Below, one piece after another: positions 9,303 through 18,349 of a stretch of DNA of 64,000 nt. The stretch is from the NCBI GenBank assembly GCA_963809715.1, contig CAWEKO010000006.1, positions 124,001-188,000 of the forward strand, given 5' to 3'. The notes beneath the pieces are model-generated. The model saw only the letters and a program-made list of their open reading frames with translations. It searched no databases and had not been told where the DNA came from. The position numbers and the translations under genes were made by a program. The stretch's first letter is position 1. Each line of letters starts with the position of its first letter. The DNA comes from Bog-473 sp963809715 (GTDB taxonomy: Bacteria > Actinomycetota > Acidimicrobiia > Acidimicrobiales > RAAP-2).

Positions 9303-10252
9303 ATGCAACGCCGCCAACTCCGGATATTCCTGTCGAGCGGGACGACACCGGTGTCGATGTCGTGACCGGGGCGTTCAGCTATTCCGGAGCGGCGATCGCC
9401 AAGGCTCTGATTGCCAAGGGGCGCAGCGTTCGCACGGTTACGGGGCATCCCGGACGCGGACTCGGCCAGGCCGAAATCGACGTCCGCCCCCTGGACTTCG
9501 ACGACCAGATCGGATTGGTCGAGTCCCTGCGGGGTGCGACGACTCTCTACAACACCTACTGGGTGCGTTTCGCCCACGGGCAGGTGGATCACGACCTTGC
9601 CGTCGCCAACTCGCGGACCCTCTTTCTCGCAGCGAAGCGAGCCGGAATCCGGCGGATCGTCCATATCAGCATCACGAATCCAACGATCGATTCGCCTTTT
9701 CCCTACTTCCGTGGCAAGGCCCTTGTAGAGCGGTCGCTGGCCGAGTCGGAGGTCTCCTATGCCGTGCTGCGTCCGGCCATCCTCTTTGGTGGCGACGGTG
9801 TCTTGATCAACAACATCGCCTGGTTGCTACGCCGGGTTCCCATCTTCGCCGTCGGGGGCAGCGGGGACTACCGCGTCCGGGGCATCCATGTGGACGACCT
9901 GGCCCAACTCTGCCTCGAGGCCGGCGCCAGTACGAACGACAGCATGACCGATGCCGTTGGTCCCGAACGACCGACCTTCAACGAGCTGGTGAAATCCATC
10001 CGTCACGCGGTTGGTGCGCGGACTCACATCATCCATGTTCCAGGTGCGCTCGTGCCTCCGTTGTCTTCGGTCCTCGGACTGGCGCTGCGCGACGTGCTCT
10101 TGACCAAGGAGGAGTACCAGGCCATGGCCGCAGGGTTGGCCGATACCGGGGGACCGCCGACTGGGTCAATCCGGCTGTCAGAGTGGATCGCGGAGCACCG
10201 AGACAAACTGGGAATCAACTACGCCAATGAATTGAGCCGCCACTTCAACTAG
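9299..10252 (+). CDS. Atypical SDR, NAD(P)-dependent epimerase/NmrA-like
   Basis: This 317-residue extended SDR-like protein has the nucleotide-binding glycine motif TGAFSYSGAAIA at about 22-33. The stretch RIVHISITNPTIDSPFPYFRGK (about 119-140) is where the Ser-Tyr-Lys triad would lie; a clear YxxxK is not present. It resembles atypical SDRs that act as oxidoreductases, or as redox sensors like NmrA. Co-translated with the TetR regulator upstream, it is probably the regulator's main target. Substrate unknown. Confidence 0.75.
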   Translation: MNATPPTPDIPVERDDTGVDVVTGAFSYSGAAIAKALIAKGRSVRTVTGHPGRGLGQAEIDVRPLDFDDQIGLVESLRGATTLYNTYWVRFAHGQVDHDLAVANSRTLFLAAKRAGIRRIVHISITNPTIDSPFPYFRGKALVERSLAESEVSYAVLRPAILFGGDGVLINNIAWLLRRVPIFAVGGSGDYRVRGIHVDDLAQLCLEAGASTNDSMTDAVGPERPTFNELVKSIRHAVGARTHIIHVPGALVPPLSSVLGLALRDVLLTKEEYQAMAAGLADTGGPPTGSIRLSEWIAEHRDKLGINYANELSRHFN

Positions 10253-11422
10253 TCACCATCGGGGGACAGCCCGTGCGGGGGCGGCCTGTGCCGGAGATCG
10301 AGCGAGATGCCCCCTTCCGTTTCTTTTCGACCAAGGCGACCTGACCTGTGCGGCATCCGCCCGACGTGAGGAGTGGGGCCATCACTGCGCGTTGCGGAAA
10401 CCGAGAATCAGCGCCATGAAATAAAGGACAAGGGCAAAACGAAGCACGACGACAACAAGCAGGACTGGTCGTGGAACGATGCGATCGTCGGGGCTTCGGG
10501 ACTCACGGCTCGAAATCAACCACATGGAGGCAAGTCGGGCACAGCCCACATCCCCTGAGAGATCCGACAAACCCCGGGCGCCCGCGGCGACCGTCGGTGA
10601 CGCCGGGAGCGGGCCGGTACGGACCATGAGACCAAAGTCCGCACCGGCCCAGCTTCCGACTGCAACAACCCCCCCGTGTATGTGTGGCCGTTGCAGTGTT
10701 TGGATTATTCGCCTCGATCGCCTGCGATTGCAACGGTCCTGAGACTCGCGGTGCAAATATCCTGCCCAGTAGGGCGGGGAGCCCCCAGGTGCCAGGGGCG
10801 ACGGAGGACGGCAGCGCCGGCAAATAAGGGGAGGCTAGAAACGCCTCTAAGTGAGCCTGCTGTGCCACCTCATTCCGCGGCTGCTCGGATCACGTGCTAC
10901 CCCGTCGGGTACGTCAAAGGCGCTGCGTTTACCAAGGCCGGTGCGGAACTGAAGCGTCCAGTCGCGTCGGCTACCAGGATCGCCTTACGACCAGCACGGA
11001 GGCGGATAAGGCGTGCACCTTTCTACAGGCACGGTCGTGCCCCGTGCACCAGCGAGCGGCCGCTGCGGCGTCGAAGTGCCGGGATCGCTGACCTGTTCGC
11101 AGCATGGCATCCTCCTCAAATATTCGTTACCGACGCCGTTGTCAGATTGCAAGGAAGGCGACCATTCGGTGTGCCGTCACAAGGACGCCAGTGGGGGACG
11201 ATTCAGTCAGGTCGAAACCGAAAGCCTCAGGCCTTCGCCTTACTCTGCTCTCGAGGCCGCGAGAGCGTAATGTCACACCATGCGGCTGGTACTTCTTCAC
11301 GCTCCTCCCCCCGACAGGACGATGTGGCAGAACGAGTGGTCTCCAATTGCGATCGGTGACCTTCCAGAAGCCGGCCGGATCTCTGAACCGTTGATCAAGC
11401 GGGCGATGGTCAAGGTCGGAGC
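10253..11422. other. 1.2-kb stretch with no recognisable gene
   Basis: Open frames exist here but none shows a recognisable domain or a convincing start. The longest forward frame (10676-11359) is rich in Arg/Ser/Pro and looks non-coding. On the reverse strand the end of one frame (about 10382-10480) would encode a hydrophobic run, VLLVVVVLRFALVLYFMALI, perhaps a tiny membrane peptide. Strong inverted repeats lie at 10611-10696. The stretch may be an RNA gene or decayed DNA. Confidence 0.5.
10611..10650. repeat. Long inverted repeat (14-bp arms)
   Basis: Arms 10611-10624 and 10637-10650 are complementary at 13 of 14 positions around a 12-base loop. A second inverted repeat (CTGCAAC/GTTGCAG) follows at about 10660-10696. 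No T-run follows the first, so it is not a typical intrinsic terminator on the plus strand. A structured RNA or a protein-binding dyad is possible. Confidence 0.6.
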
Positions 11423-12802
11423 ATGAAGGTCCTCCGGGCGACGATCAAGTGGCCGGTTCTCGTTGCCACCGTGCTGCTCGCGTCGGCAGCAGGTCCGCTT
11501 CTCGCCGTGGGTGACACGGCGGCAGGGGCGGCCTCGGTGATCACGCCGAAATATGCAGTAGGGGTCGTGACGGAGACCTTCGTCGACATTCACCGCACGA
11601 CGCCTGCCTGGAGCGGGAGTCCGCAGTTGCCGACGCGGACTCTCGTCACGACGATCCTCTACCCAGCGACCGGCGAAGCAAGTAGTGAACCCACGCAAGG
11701 GGCGACGCCGGAGAAGGCTGCGGGGTCATACCCCCTCATCGTCTTCGCCCACGGTCTCGGCGGTACGCCACAGGGCTACATGAACGTGCTTGCCGCATGG
11801 GCTTCCCAGGGCTTCGTCGTCGCGGCGCCGCTCTTTCCGCTGTCCAATGGCAATGTTCCTGGTGGACCTGACGCGGGAGACGTGGTCAATCAGCCCAAGG
11901 ACATGAGCTACGTGATCAGCGCTGTACTCGCTGATTCGCTCTCACCGAGCGGAGCCCTCTCGGGGCTGGTCGATACCAAGGAGATCGGAGCGGCTGGTCA
12001 CTCAAACGGAGCGGTCACCACACTGGGCCTGGTCGCCAATACCTGCTGTTATGACTCCCGGGTGAAGGCGTCGGTCGTCATGGCAGGCACGACTGAGGGT
12101 TTCCCTCCGGGTCATTATGAACTCGCGAAGTCGCCGCCACTTCTCCTGGTCCACGGCACGGCGGACCAACTGATCCCGTACCGGAGTGCTCCGCTGATCT
12201 ACAACCAGGCGCAAGGTCCCAAAGGACTTCTCACAATTGTGGGCGGCTCCCACGACGCGGCCGGTGGCCAGGACCCACAATCGGCCTCGACGGTCATCCG
12301 CACGACGACCGACTTCTTTGAGCGGTATCTCACCGGCAATCGGCAGGCCGGCTCTCGCCTGGCCACGGATGGGCGAAGTCCGACCACGAAGATCACGTTG
12401 GAGCTCACGCCGGGTTCCCGTGGAGCGGCCATTGCGGTTCCTGCGGTGCCGGTGGTCCACCTACGGGCGTCGGTCTCGCCGAGCCACGACCTCACCAGCG
12501 GCGAGGCAGTGAATGTGCAGTGGAGCGGCTTTACGGCCGGAAAGGTCATCAACATCCTCGAGTGCTCACACGTCGACATCGCAGCCGGGAGTTCGGCAGG
12601 TTGTACCTTTGCCAACGCGGGCCTCCTGCATCCCGATCCCACCGGGCACGGGCAGTTCACGATGCACATCATCACGGGACCAGTTGGCAACGGCGTGTGT
12701 GACTCGAGTCATCCCTGTTCCATCGCCGTGAACAATGCCAGCGCGCTGACAGCCTCAAACACGAAGATCCTTCCGATCTCTTTCGCACCCACCAAAGGCT
12801 GA
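11423..12802 (+). CDS. Secreted alpha/beta-hydrolase with neocarzinostatin-like domain
   Basis: The 459-residue protein begins with a Sec-type signal peptide (about 1-38; hydrophobic VLVATVLLASAAGPLLAV). The alpha/beta-hydrolase domain (about 40-300) shows oxyanion motif FAHGLGG, nucleophile elbow GHSNG and a late GGSHD His, as in dienelactone-hydrolase/PAF-acetylhydrolase-like esterases. A C-terminal Ig-like domain (about 350-455) begins near SPSHDLTSGEAVNV and has paired Cys as in the neocarzinostatin/macromomycin fold. It is likely an extracellular esterase or lipase. It is monocistronic, and the HAD remnant begins at its stop codon. Confidence 0.8.
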   Translation: MKVLRATIKWPVLVATVLLASAAGPLLAVGDTAAGAASVITPKYAVGVVTETFVDIHRTTPAWSGSPQLPTRTLVTTILYPATGEASSEPTQGATPEKAAGSYPLIVFAHGLGGTPQGYMNVLAAWASQGFVVAAPLFPLSNGNVPGGPDAGDVVNQPKDMSYVISAVLADSLSPSGALSGLVDTKEIGAAGHSNGAVTTLGLVANTCCYDSRVKASVVMAGTTEGFPPGHYELAKSPPLLLVHGTADQLIPYRSAPLIYNQAQGPKGLLTIVGGSHDAAGGQDPQSASTVIRTTTDFFERYLTGNRQAGSRLATDGRSPTTKITLELTPGSRGAAIAVPAVPVVHLRASVSPSHDLTSGEAVNVQWSGFTAGKVINILECSHVDIAAGSSAGCTFANAGLLHPDPTGHGQFTMHIITGPVGNGVCDSSHPCSIAVNNASALTASNTKILPISFAPTKG

Positions 12803-13011
12803 GCAAAAAGCCCGAGCCGGCCATCTTCATGTGACTACTCGAGCGTTTTGGCTTGAGCTCCAAGACGACGTTGATGATTGATGACGCGCAGGAGAACCTC
12901 GACGCGGCCAGCAGGCTGGGCATGCAGACCCTCCGTTTCAGGTCATCCCACCAACTTCGGATACAACTCGAGGCCGCCGGGATCCTCCGGCCATCTCTCT
13001 CGTCGCACTAG
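12802..13011 (+). pseudogene. C-terminal remnant of a HAD-superfamily hydrolase
   Basis: Reading from 12802 gives KKPEPAIFM, then a TGA at 12832-12834, then LLERFGLSS, LMIDDAQENLDAASRLGM and a short tail ending at TAG 13009-13011. This is the last third of a HAD phosphatase/dehalogenase: the motif III lysine in KPEPAIF and the motif IV acidic pair in IDD. The N-terminal nucleophile part is absent; the esterase gene occupies its place. An in-frame stop interrupts what remains. It is a truncated, nonfunctional fragment. Confidence 0.75.
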
Positions 13012-13205
13012 AGGGTCACTTCGGGACACATCGCAAGTCTGAGACGAGTGATCCGGATTTACGAGCCGTCGGTCGCACCGAATCGGTTGAGGCTGTCAGG
13101 ACTTTTTGCCCGGCAGCCGTGGGTGCGGTACCTATGTACGCCAGTCAGAGCACCGAACCGGACTCACCGGGACAACCGCTCCAAACGGCAGAGATGGGTT
13201 GAGCG

Positions 13206-14798
13206 ATGGATGCAACAGCGGCCGCACTGCAGCGATACCAGATGGAGGGGCAGGACGTCCCGTGGTTGCTGGCCCTTCGGGCCGAGCACCGAGCAGACCA
13301 TCCGGCCCTGATCTGGGACCCACCGGCCGGAGGTGTCCGCGTCTGGACCTACCGGGAGCTCTGGGACGACGTTCGCCGGCTCGCTGCAGGGCTCCACGCC
13401 CGGGGCGTCCACGTGGGCGACAAGGTCCTCCTGCACGCGGACAACTCACCCGAGCTGCTCTTGGCTTGGCTGGCGTGCGCCACCGTGGGAGCGGTCGGCG
13501 TCACCACGAACACCAAGTCGGTGGCCGAAGAGGTGGCCTGGTTCGCCGAGAAGGCGCAGTGCGTGGCCGCGATCACCCAACCCCGCTACGCCGAGGTCGT
13601 TGCCGCAGTCGGTTCGGCCGTCAAATGGGTGGCTGTGACGGAACCGGAGGCGGGTGAGGAGTCGACCGGCTTGACCGACGAGCGGTTCACGTCTTTCAAG
13701 GGGCTGTTCGGAGAGGTGCACGACTGGCCCGGACGCGACCCTGACCCTCTGTTGCCGTACTGCATCATGTTCACCTCCGGCACGACCTCCAAGCCCAAGG
13801 GTGTTGTCCACACTCATGCCAACGCGATCTGGGCCAGCCGGACCGGCGCGCGGAATATCGACCTCGGCGCCGAGGACCGATATCTCGTCTACACCCCGTT
13901 CTTCCACGTGAACGCCCAAACCTGGTCGGTCCTGCCGGTCTTCGGCATGGGCGCTACCGCCGTGCTGGTGCCCAAGTGGTCCTCGAGTCGCTTCTGGGAG
14001 ACGGTGCAGCGCCACGGGATCACCCATTTCTCGCTGATGCCGTTCACAATGGCGACCCTGATGGCGCCCGACCGTCCGTCGACGACCCTGCGGGTCGGGG
14101 TCTTCGGGCTCATCGTGCCCAACGCACTGGACGTCTTCGGCTGCGAGGTCTACGCCGCCTTTGGCATGACGGAGACGGTGACACACGCGGTGACCGGCAA
14201 ACCTTCCGAGCATCCCGAGCTCATGTCGATGGGTCGTGTCACGCCGGGCTACGAGCTGGCGGTCGTCGACCCCGCAACCGGCGACCTCTGTGAGGTAGGG
14301 CACACCGGCGAGCTGTGGCTCCGGGGGACGCGGGGCATCCAGCTCTTCCTTGAGTACTTTGACAACCCCGAAGCCAACGCCAAGAGCTTCGAGGACGGAT
14401 GGTTCAAGACGGGCGACATGGTCAAGCTGAGCGCCGGGGGCACAGTGACCTACGTCGAGCGCGACGCCGACCTCTTGAAGGTGGGCGGTGAGAACGTCTC
14501 GGCCCGCGAGGTGGAGGAGGTGGCCGCCACTGTCGCCGGCGTGGCCAAGGTGGCCGTCGTCGGCAAGAAGCACGATTTCCTCGATCAAGTGGCTGTGGCA
14601 TTTGTCGTCAAGTCGCCCGATGCCCCGGAAGATCTGGTGCTCACCGAACAGGTCATCGAAGCGTGTGCCGGCCGGTTGGCCAGCTTCAAGGTCCCCAGGG
14701 CCGTGTACTACGTCGACGAGTTCCCGACGGGCAACTTCGACAAGCTGTTGAAGAACCGGCTGCGCGAAATGGCGGACGCCCGGCCGGCGGTGAACTGA
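13206..14798 (+). CDS. Class I adenylate-forming acyl-CoA ligase
   Basis: This 530-residue enzyme activates a carboxylic acid to its acyl-adenylate and CoA thioester. The P-loop FTSGTTSKPKGVVHTH is at about 195, the A5 motif AFGMTET at about 318 and the hinge region ERDADLLKVGGENVSAREVEEV near 420-440. The final catalytic-lysine region reads GNFDKLLKN. The layout is closest to crotonobetaine/carnitine-type or medium-chain acyl-CoA ligases; the substrate is unknown. It stands outside the 25-64 kb catabolic block and lacks the AT-rich element found there. Confidence 0.88.
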   Translation: MDATAAALQRYQMEGQDVPWLLALRAEHRADHPALIWDPPAGGVRVWTYRELWDDVRRLAAGLHARGVHVGDKVLLHADNSPELLLAWLACATVGAVGVTTNTKSVAEEVAWFAEKAQCVAAITQPRYAEVVAAVGSAVKWVAVTEPEAGEESTGLTDERFTSFKGLFGEVHDWPGRDPDPLLPYCIMFTSGTTSKPKGVVHTHANAIWASRTGARNIDLGAEDRYLVYTPFFHVNAQTWSVLPVFGMGATAVLVPKWSSSRFWETVQRHGITHFSLMPFTMATLMAPDRPSTTLRVGVFGLIVPNALDVFGCEVYAAFGMTETVTHAVTGKPSEHPELMSMGRVTPGYELAVVDPATGDLCEVGHTGELWLRGTRGIQLFLEYFDNPEANAKSFEDGWFKTGDMVKLSAGGTVTYVERDADLLKVGGENVSAREVEEVAATVAGVAKVAVVGKKHDFLDQVAVAFVVKSPDAPEDLVLTEQVIEACAGRLASFKVPRAVYYVDEFPTGNFDKLLKNRLREMADARPAVN

Positions 14799-15107
14799 CT
14801 TTCTCGTCGCTGGCAAATGATTTACCGGCTCCGGATTGGCCTGCGGCACCGGCCTTCTGGTTTTGGCTAGCTGATGCAACCCCAGTTAAATGACTGGCTT
14901 GAGATGAACGCCTTCGGAGCTGGTCACCATTCTCGATCCCGTTCAGAGCTATATAGGTGTTCCTCGGGTCAACGATTGAACTGAAGGGCGGGTGCATGAG
15001 GTCACGGACTGGTGGGCGACGGCCTGGAGAAACGAGAAAAAGGCGGAACCCTGAGATCGACTGCCGATGGGCCAAGGAGCAAGAGATCGCTGAGGGGATG
15101 AACTTCA
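14799..15107. other. Intergenic stretch, no gene seen
   Basis: About 310 bp between the CoA ligase and the small frame at 15108. An AT-rich GCTATATAGG at about 14948 could be a -10 region for the downstream genes. Nothing else is recognisable. Confidence 0.4.
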
Positions 15108-15296
15108 ATGACGGGATGGCCCGACCAGTTGGCGTTCATTGGGCAATTTGCCGACGAGCTTCGCGACCAGGACTCCGGTGTGGCGAAGGTCTTCGTGAGC
15201 ATCGCCTGTCCAAAGGACGCGGCACCCCAGCCGCCGCCCGAGGTACTGGTCACGCGCCAGGAGTGGCTGGATTCGGCGCTCACGCCGTCGCAGTGA
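15108..15296 (+). CDS. Small hypothetical protein
   Basis: This 62-residue frame starts at ATG 15108, with GAGGGG some ten bases upstream. It lies 36 bp before the phospholipase-like gene on the same strand. The composition (FIGQFADELRDQDSG, VLVTRQEWLDSAL) looks protein-like, but no family is recognised. It could be a small leader protein of the following gene or a chance frame. Confidence 0.35.
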   Translation: MTGWPDQLAFIGQFADELRDQDSGVAKVFVSIACPKDAAPQPPPEVLVTRQEWLDSALTPSQ

Positions 15297-15332
15297 GTCG
15301 TCGTCACTCCCGCTGTACCTCAATCGATCGAA

Positions 15333-16796
15333 ATGAGGATCACGGTGTTCACCAGGGCTGAGCAGCGCCTCGCGCGGAGGCGATTCGACCGTCAGGCTGA
15401 GTTCCGGCGGCACCAGAGGTTGGATACCGCCGTGAAATCCGGCACGGACAGGTTACCCAAGATCCAGCACATCGTCGTTCTGATGATGGAGAACCACTCC
15501 TACGACAACTACTTCGGCATGCTGAAGGACCGCGGAGAGGGACTTGAGCTTGGGGACGACGGACAGCCGGTAGCGACGAACGTGGCTACCGACGGGACGG
15601 TCGTCAGGCTCGAACCTTACAAGGGAACGGTTCAGACCCCGGGTGTGCCTACCCAGACGTGGAACGCCAGCCACATCCAGCGCGGTGACGGCCAGTGTGG
15701 TGGGTTCGTGAAGAGCATCGAATGGACACTCAAGGAAGGGTCGGACCGAACTCTCGCCATGCGCTACTGGACCGAAGAGGATCTGCCGTTCTACTACGGC
15801 CTAGCCAAGACCTTCCCGCTGGCGACGAACTGGTTCAGCTCATGTCTCGGGCCGACATTTCCCAATCGTCGCTTCCTCATTGCCGGCACCGCACACGGTC
15901 TGATCGACGACCTCCCATTCGCGATGGTTGACTACCCGAAGACAGGAACGGTCTTCGACCACCTGACCGCGCACGGCATCACTTGGACGAACTACCACAA
16001 GGTCCCTGCCTGGCGCGTGAATTTCAAACGTATCTTCAGGGCGCGTGGAGTGAGGTTCTTTCGCCTCATCATCGCGCTTCTCAGCACCATCTTTCCCAAA
16101 CTTGTCGAGCACGTACAGAGCAAGATCCAGGTGACGGCCGACTTGTTCCCTTTGGGAACGCTCAGATCGATCAACCACCTCCGGAGCCATGAGCAGTTCT
16201 TTGCTGACGCAGAGAAGGGGACGCTGCCGGACTTCTGCATCGTCGATCCCGACTTCGGTAAGACGTCGGAGGAAAATCCGCAGGACATACAGGACGGTGA
16301 AGAGTTTGCCGCAAGGGTGATCAACGCCGTGATGGGTGGTAAGGCATGGTCCAAGACGTTGCTCATCTGGCTCTACGACGAGCACGGTGGATACTACGAC
16401 CATGTCGATCCGCCCGAGGCCGTGGACCCCGGTGATCTCCCCGCTGCGGATCCGCTCACCCGGTTCGCACTGACTCGATTCCTGCTTCGCCTCACTCCGT
16501 GGTGGAAGCTGATCGAGCTGGCTGACGACGGTCCGTCGACCTACGACAGGCTGGGATTTCGCGTCCCGGCGGTCGTGGTCTCACCGTACGCGAAGAAGCA
16601 GCATGTCTCCTACACGCCCTACGACCACACCTCTGTCCTCAAGCTTCTACAGGAGAAATGGAATCTTCCACCGCTCACGGACCGCGATGCGGCAGCGAAG
16701 AGCCTCCTCGACATGCTCGATCTCGACAGCCCTCCCACGTTCCCGGACGGCGCGCAGCTCCCTCAGCCGGGCAAAGGCGCGCGTACCCGGCAGTGA
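15333..16796 (+). CDS. Phospholipase C / acid phosphatase-type phosphoesterase
   Basis: This 487-residue member of the bacterial phosphoesterase (phospholipase C/AcpA) family hydrolyses phosphoesters such as phospholipid head groups. The metal/nucleophile motif MMENHSYDNYFG is at about residues 50-61. DEHGGYYDHV near 349 and PYDHTSVLKLLQEKW near 428 complete the active site. The family is usually exported by Tat, but this protein starts with a basic, non-hydrophobic N-terminus and no signal peptide is visible. It may act in the cytoplasm or leave by another route. Confidence 0.85.
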   Translation: MRITVFTRAEQRLARRRFDRQAEFRRHQRLDTAVKSGTDRLPKIQHIVVLMMENHSYDNYFGMLKDRGEGLELGDDGQPVATNVATDGTVVRLEPYKGTVQTPGVPTQTWNASHIQRGDGQCGGFVKSIEWTLKEGSDRTLAMRYWTEEDLPFYYGLAKTFPLATNWFSSCLGPTFPNRRFLIAGTAHGLIDDLPFAMVDYPKTGTVFDHLTAHGITWTNYHKVPAWRVNFKRIFRARGVRFFRLIIALLSTIFPKLVEHVQSKIQVTADLFPLGTLRSINHLRSHEQFFADAEKGTLPDFCIVDPDFGKTSEENPQDIQDGEEFAARVINAVMGGKAWSKTLLIWLYDEHGGYYDHVDPPEAVDPGDLPAADPLTRFALTRFLLRLTPWWKLIELADDGPSTYDRLGFRVPAVVVSPYAKKQHVSYTPYDHTSVLKLLQEKWNLPPLTDRDAAAKSLLDMLDLDSPPTFPDGAQLPQPGKGARTRQ

Positions 16797-16801
16797 GCGG
16801 C

Positions 16802-17884
16802 TCAGGGATTGGCGGCGAGTCGCGACGCCCGGGAGTAGTTGTCAGCGACAAGAAGCCCGACGTCGTCCGTCAATGACGAAGTCTTCGGTGGACCACTTGG
16901 GAGGAAGAGAACCCGGTTGCCTATGGCCGCGTCCAGTTCGGACTCCCAGAGGGGCGGCTCGACCAATTTGATTCCCTTGCCGAGCGTGGCACTGACACCC
17001 TTCCAGCCACCGACGGCGCCAACTGCCACGGTCAACCCGGCCCAGAGCCATTTGCTGTTGCCCGACGCGACGCTCGCCGCAACGATCCCTCCGACGACGA
17101 CAAGGATCACCAGAATGACGGTGAAGACGGTCTTCCTGTAGTGGCTGATGTAGGCCCCGATGGTATGGCCCAAACGCGAACTCAGCTCCTTTCCCGCTTC
17201 GATGTAGTCGTTCGACGTCAATAGATCCACCGCCAACCGTTCTCCGGAGAGGAGTGACCTCCACTGCTCGCCCTGCCGCCGCAGGTAGGGATTGATGGAC
17301 TTGTCCAACTCCTCGGGCTTTGCGTTCGACACCCAGACGGCCCAGTCGTGGAGGGTCGTGCTGACCGCATAGGCGGCGTGGTCCGGAAGTGCCGTTTTGA
17401 GGTCGGCGAGCCATCTGAAGATGCTGCCAAGCCGGTCGAGCCTGAACTTCTCCGTGAAGACCGTCGGTCTGTCTTGCTCACTGGCCACGGGAAGCAGGGC
17501 GGTTTCGGCCAAGGCGCGCCCGAGCCCATAGGCCTTGCCGAGACGGAAATCGTCCACCGTCAGGGCAGTCAGCACGGCGGTGTGCAGGTCGAAGATCCGG
17601 GCCCTGAACGTTCCTCGGTCGTTCGTGAGCGCCTCACGAGCGGCAGTCATCTGGTTCAACGAGTGACCGAGGAGTTTGGTCAAGCCGGCATCCACCTGGT
17701 CCAGGTGCAGATTGACGATCGTGATCGCATGGAGGTGCGAGAGACCGGGGAGATGGTCCGGGGGGTCACCTGGAGCCGAAGGAGGCGAGCCGTTCGCCGC
17801 CGGAACCGGACTGTTGTAGAGCTCAGCCATCTGCCATCCGAGCGCGAAGGCCTGCGGTACCTGATCTGCTGGACTCGTGACCAT
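16802..17884 (-). CDS. Uncharacterised protein with C-terminal double membrane helix
   Basis: The 360-residue protein begins QAFALGWQMAELY (about 10-22) and has a largely helical middle with YGLGRALAE near 118. Two transmembrane segments follow (about 251-272 and 277-295), then a cytoplasmic tail of about 65 residues. No enzymatic motif is seen. It shares architecture and short motifs with the divergent gene at 18350: GW.MAE versus GW.VAE near the N-terminus, GLGRALAE versus QLGRGLAE, and the late helix pair. The two look like distant paralogues. It is convergent with the phosphoesterase gene. Function unknown. Confidence 0.6.
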   Translation of the reverse strand: MVTSPADQVPQAFALGWQMAELYNSPVPAANGSPPSAPGDPPDHLPGLSHLHAITIVNLHLDQVDAGLTKLLGHSLNQMTAAREALTNDRGTFRARIFDLHTAVLTALTVDDFRLGKAYGLGRALAETALLPVASEQDRPTVFTEKFRLDRLGSIFRWLADLKTALPDHAAYAVSTTLHDWAVWVSNAKPEELDKSINPYLRRQGEQWRSLLSGERLAVDLLTSNDYIEAGKELSSRLGHTIGAYISHYRKTVFTVILVILVVVGGIVAASVASGNSKWLWAGLTVAVGAVGGWKGVSATLGKGIKLVEPPLWESELDAAIGNRVLFLPSGPPKTSSLTDDVGLLVADNYSRASRLAANP

Positions 17885-18349
17885 CCTCAGATACTTGCCT
17901 GGGCCCTCCGGTGGTGCAATAGAACCGCGGGGCGTGACAACAGCTGGAGCGCCTACCCACGGGCACCACCGTAGATCGCTGTGATTATGTAGACGTCGGG
18001 TCTCGGGTCAAAGGTGGGCTCCATTTCGCGGCACGGGACCTGCTGAGTCCCAAATTCGACTGCATGCCGAGGGCCATTCTGTTGGTCCAGTTGGTGCGCC
18101 CTGACATGACTGTCCGCCCTCATCCTTCACGGCCGCAGAAGATTGCGCTTCAGTCCTTCCATTACGGCGTCGTACCCCGACTAAAAGACCAATTGAAGCC
18201 GAGATCGTCGGCGAGAGCTCTATCCGTAGTGTGGTGGTTTAGTAGGGTCGTCGCCGGTGGGTATCAGGGAATTTTCCATGAGATCAATGCTGGCCGGAGC
18301 GGAATACGTTGCAGTCCGACGAGAGGCACGAGAGGGCTGAACCACAGAG
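17885..18349. other. Divergent intergenic region between two paralogous membrane proteins
   Basis: 465 bp separating the starts of the 16802 and 18350 genes; it should hold both promoters. No gene, clear hairpin or known operator was recognised. Confidence 0.4.

Noticed and set aside
10676..11359. 227-residue plus-strand frame in the gene-free stretch
   Set aside because: No domain, no good start, and composition typical of random high-GC DNA.
13446..14879. 477-residue minus-strand frame opposite the CoA ligase
   Set aside because: Antisense to a gene with all adenylate-forming motifs; no recognisable product.
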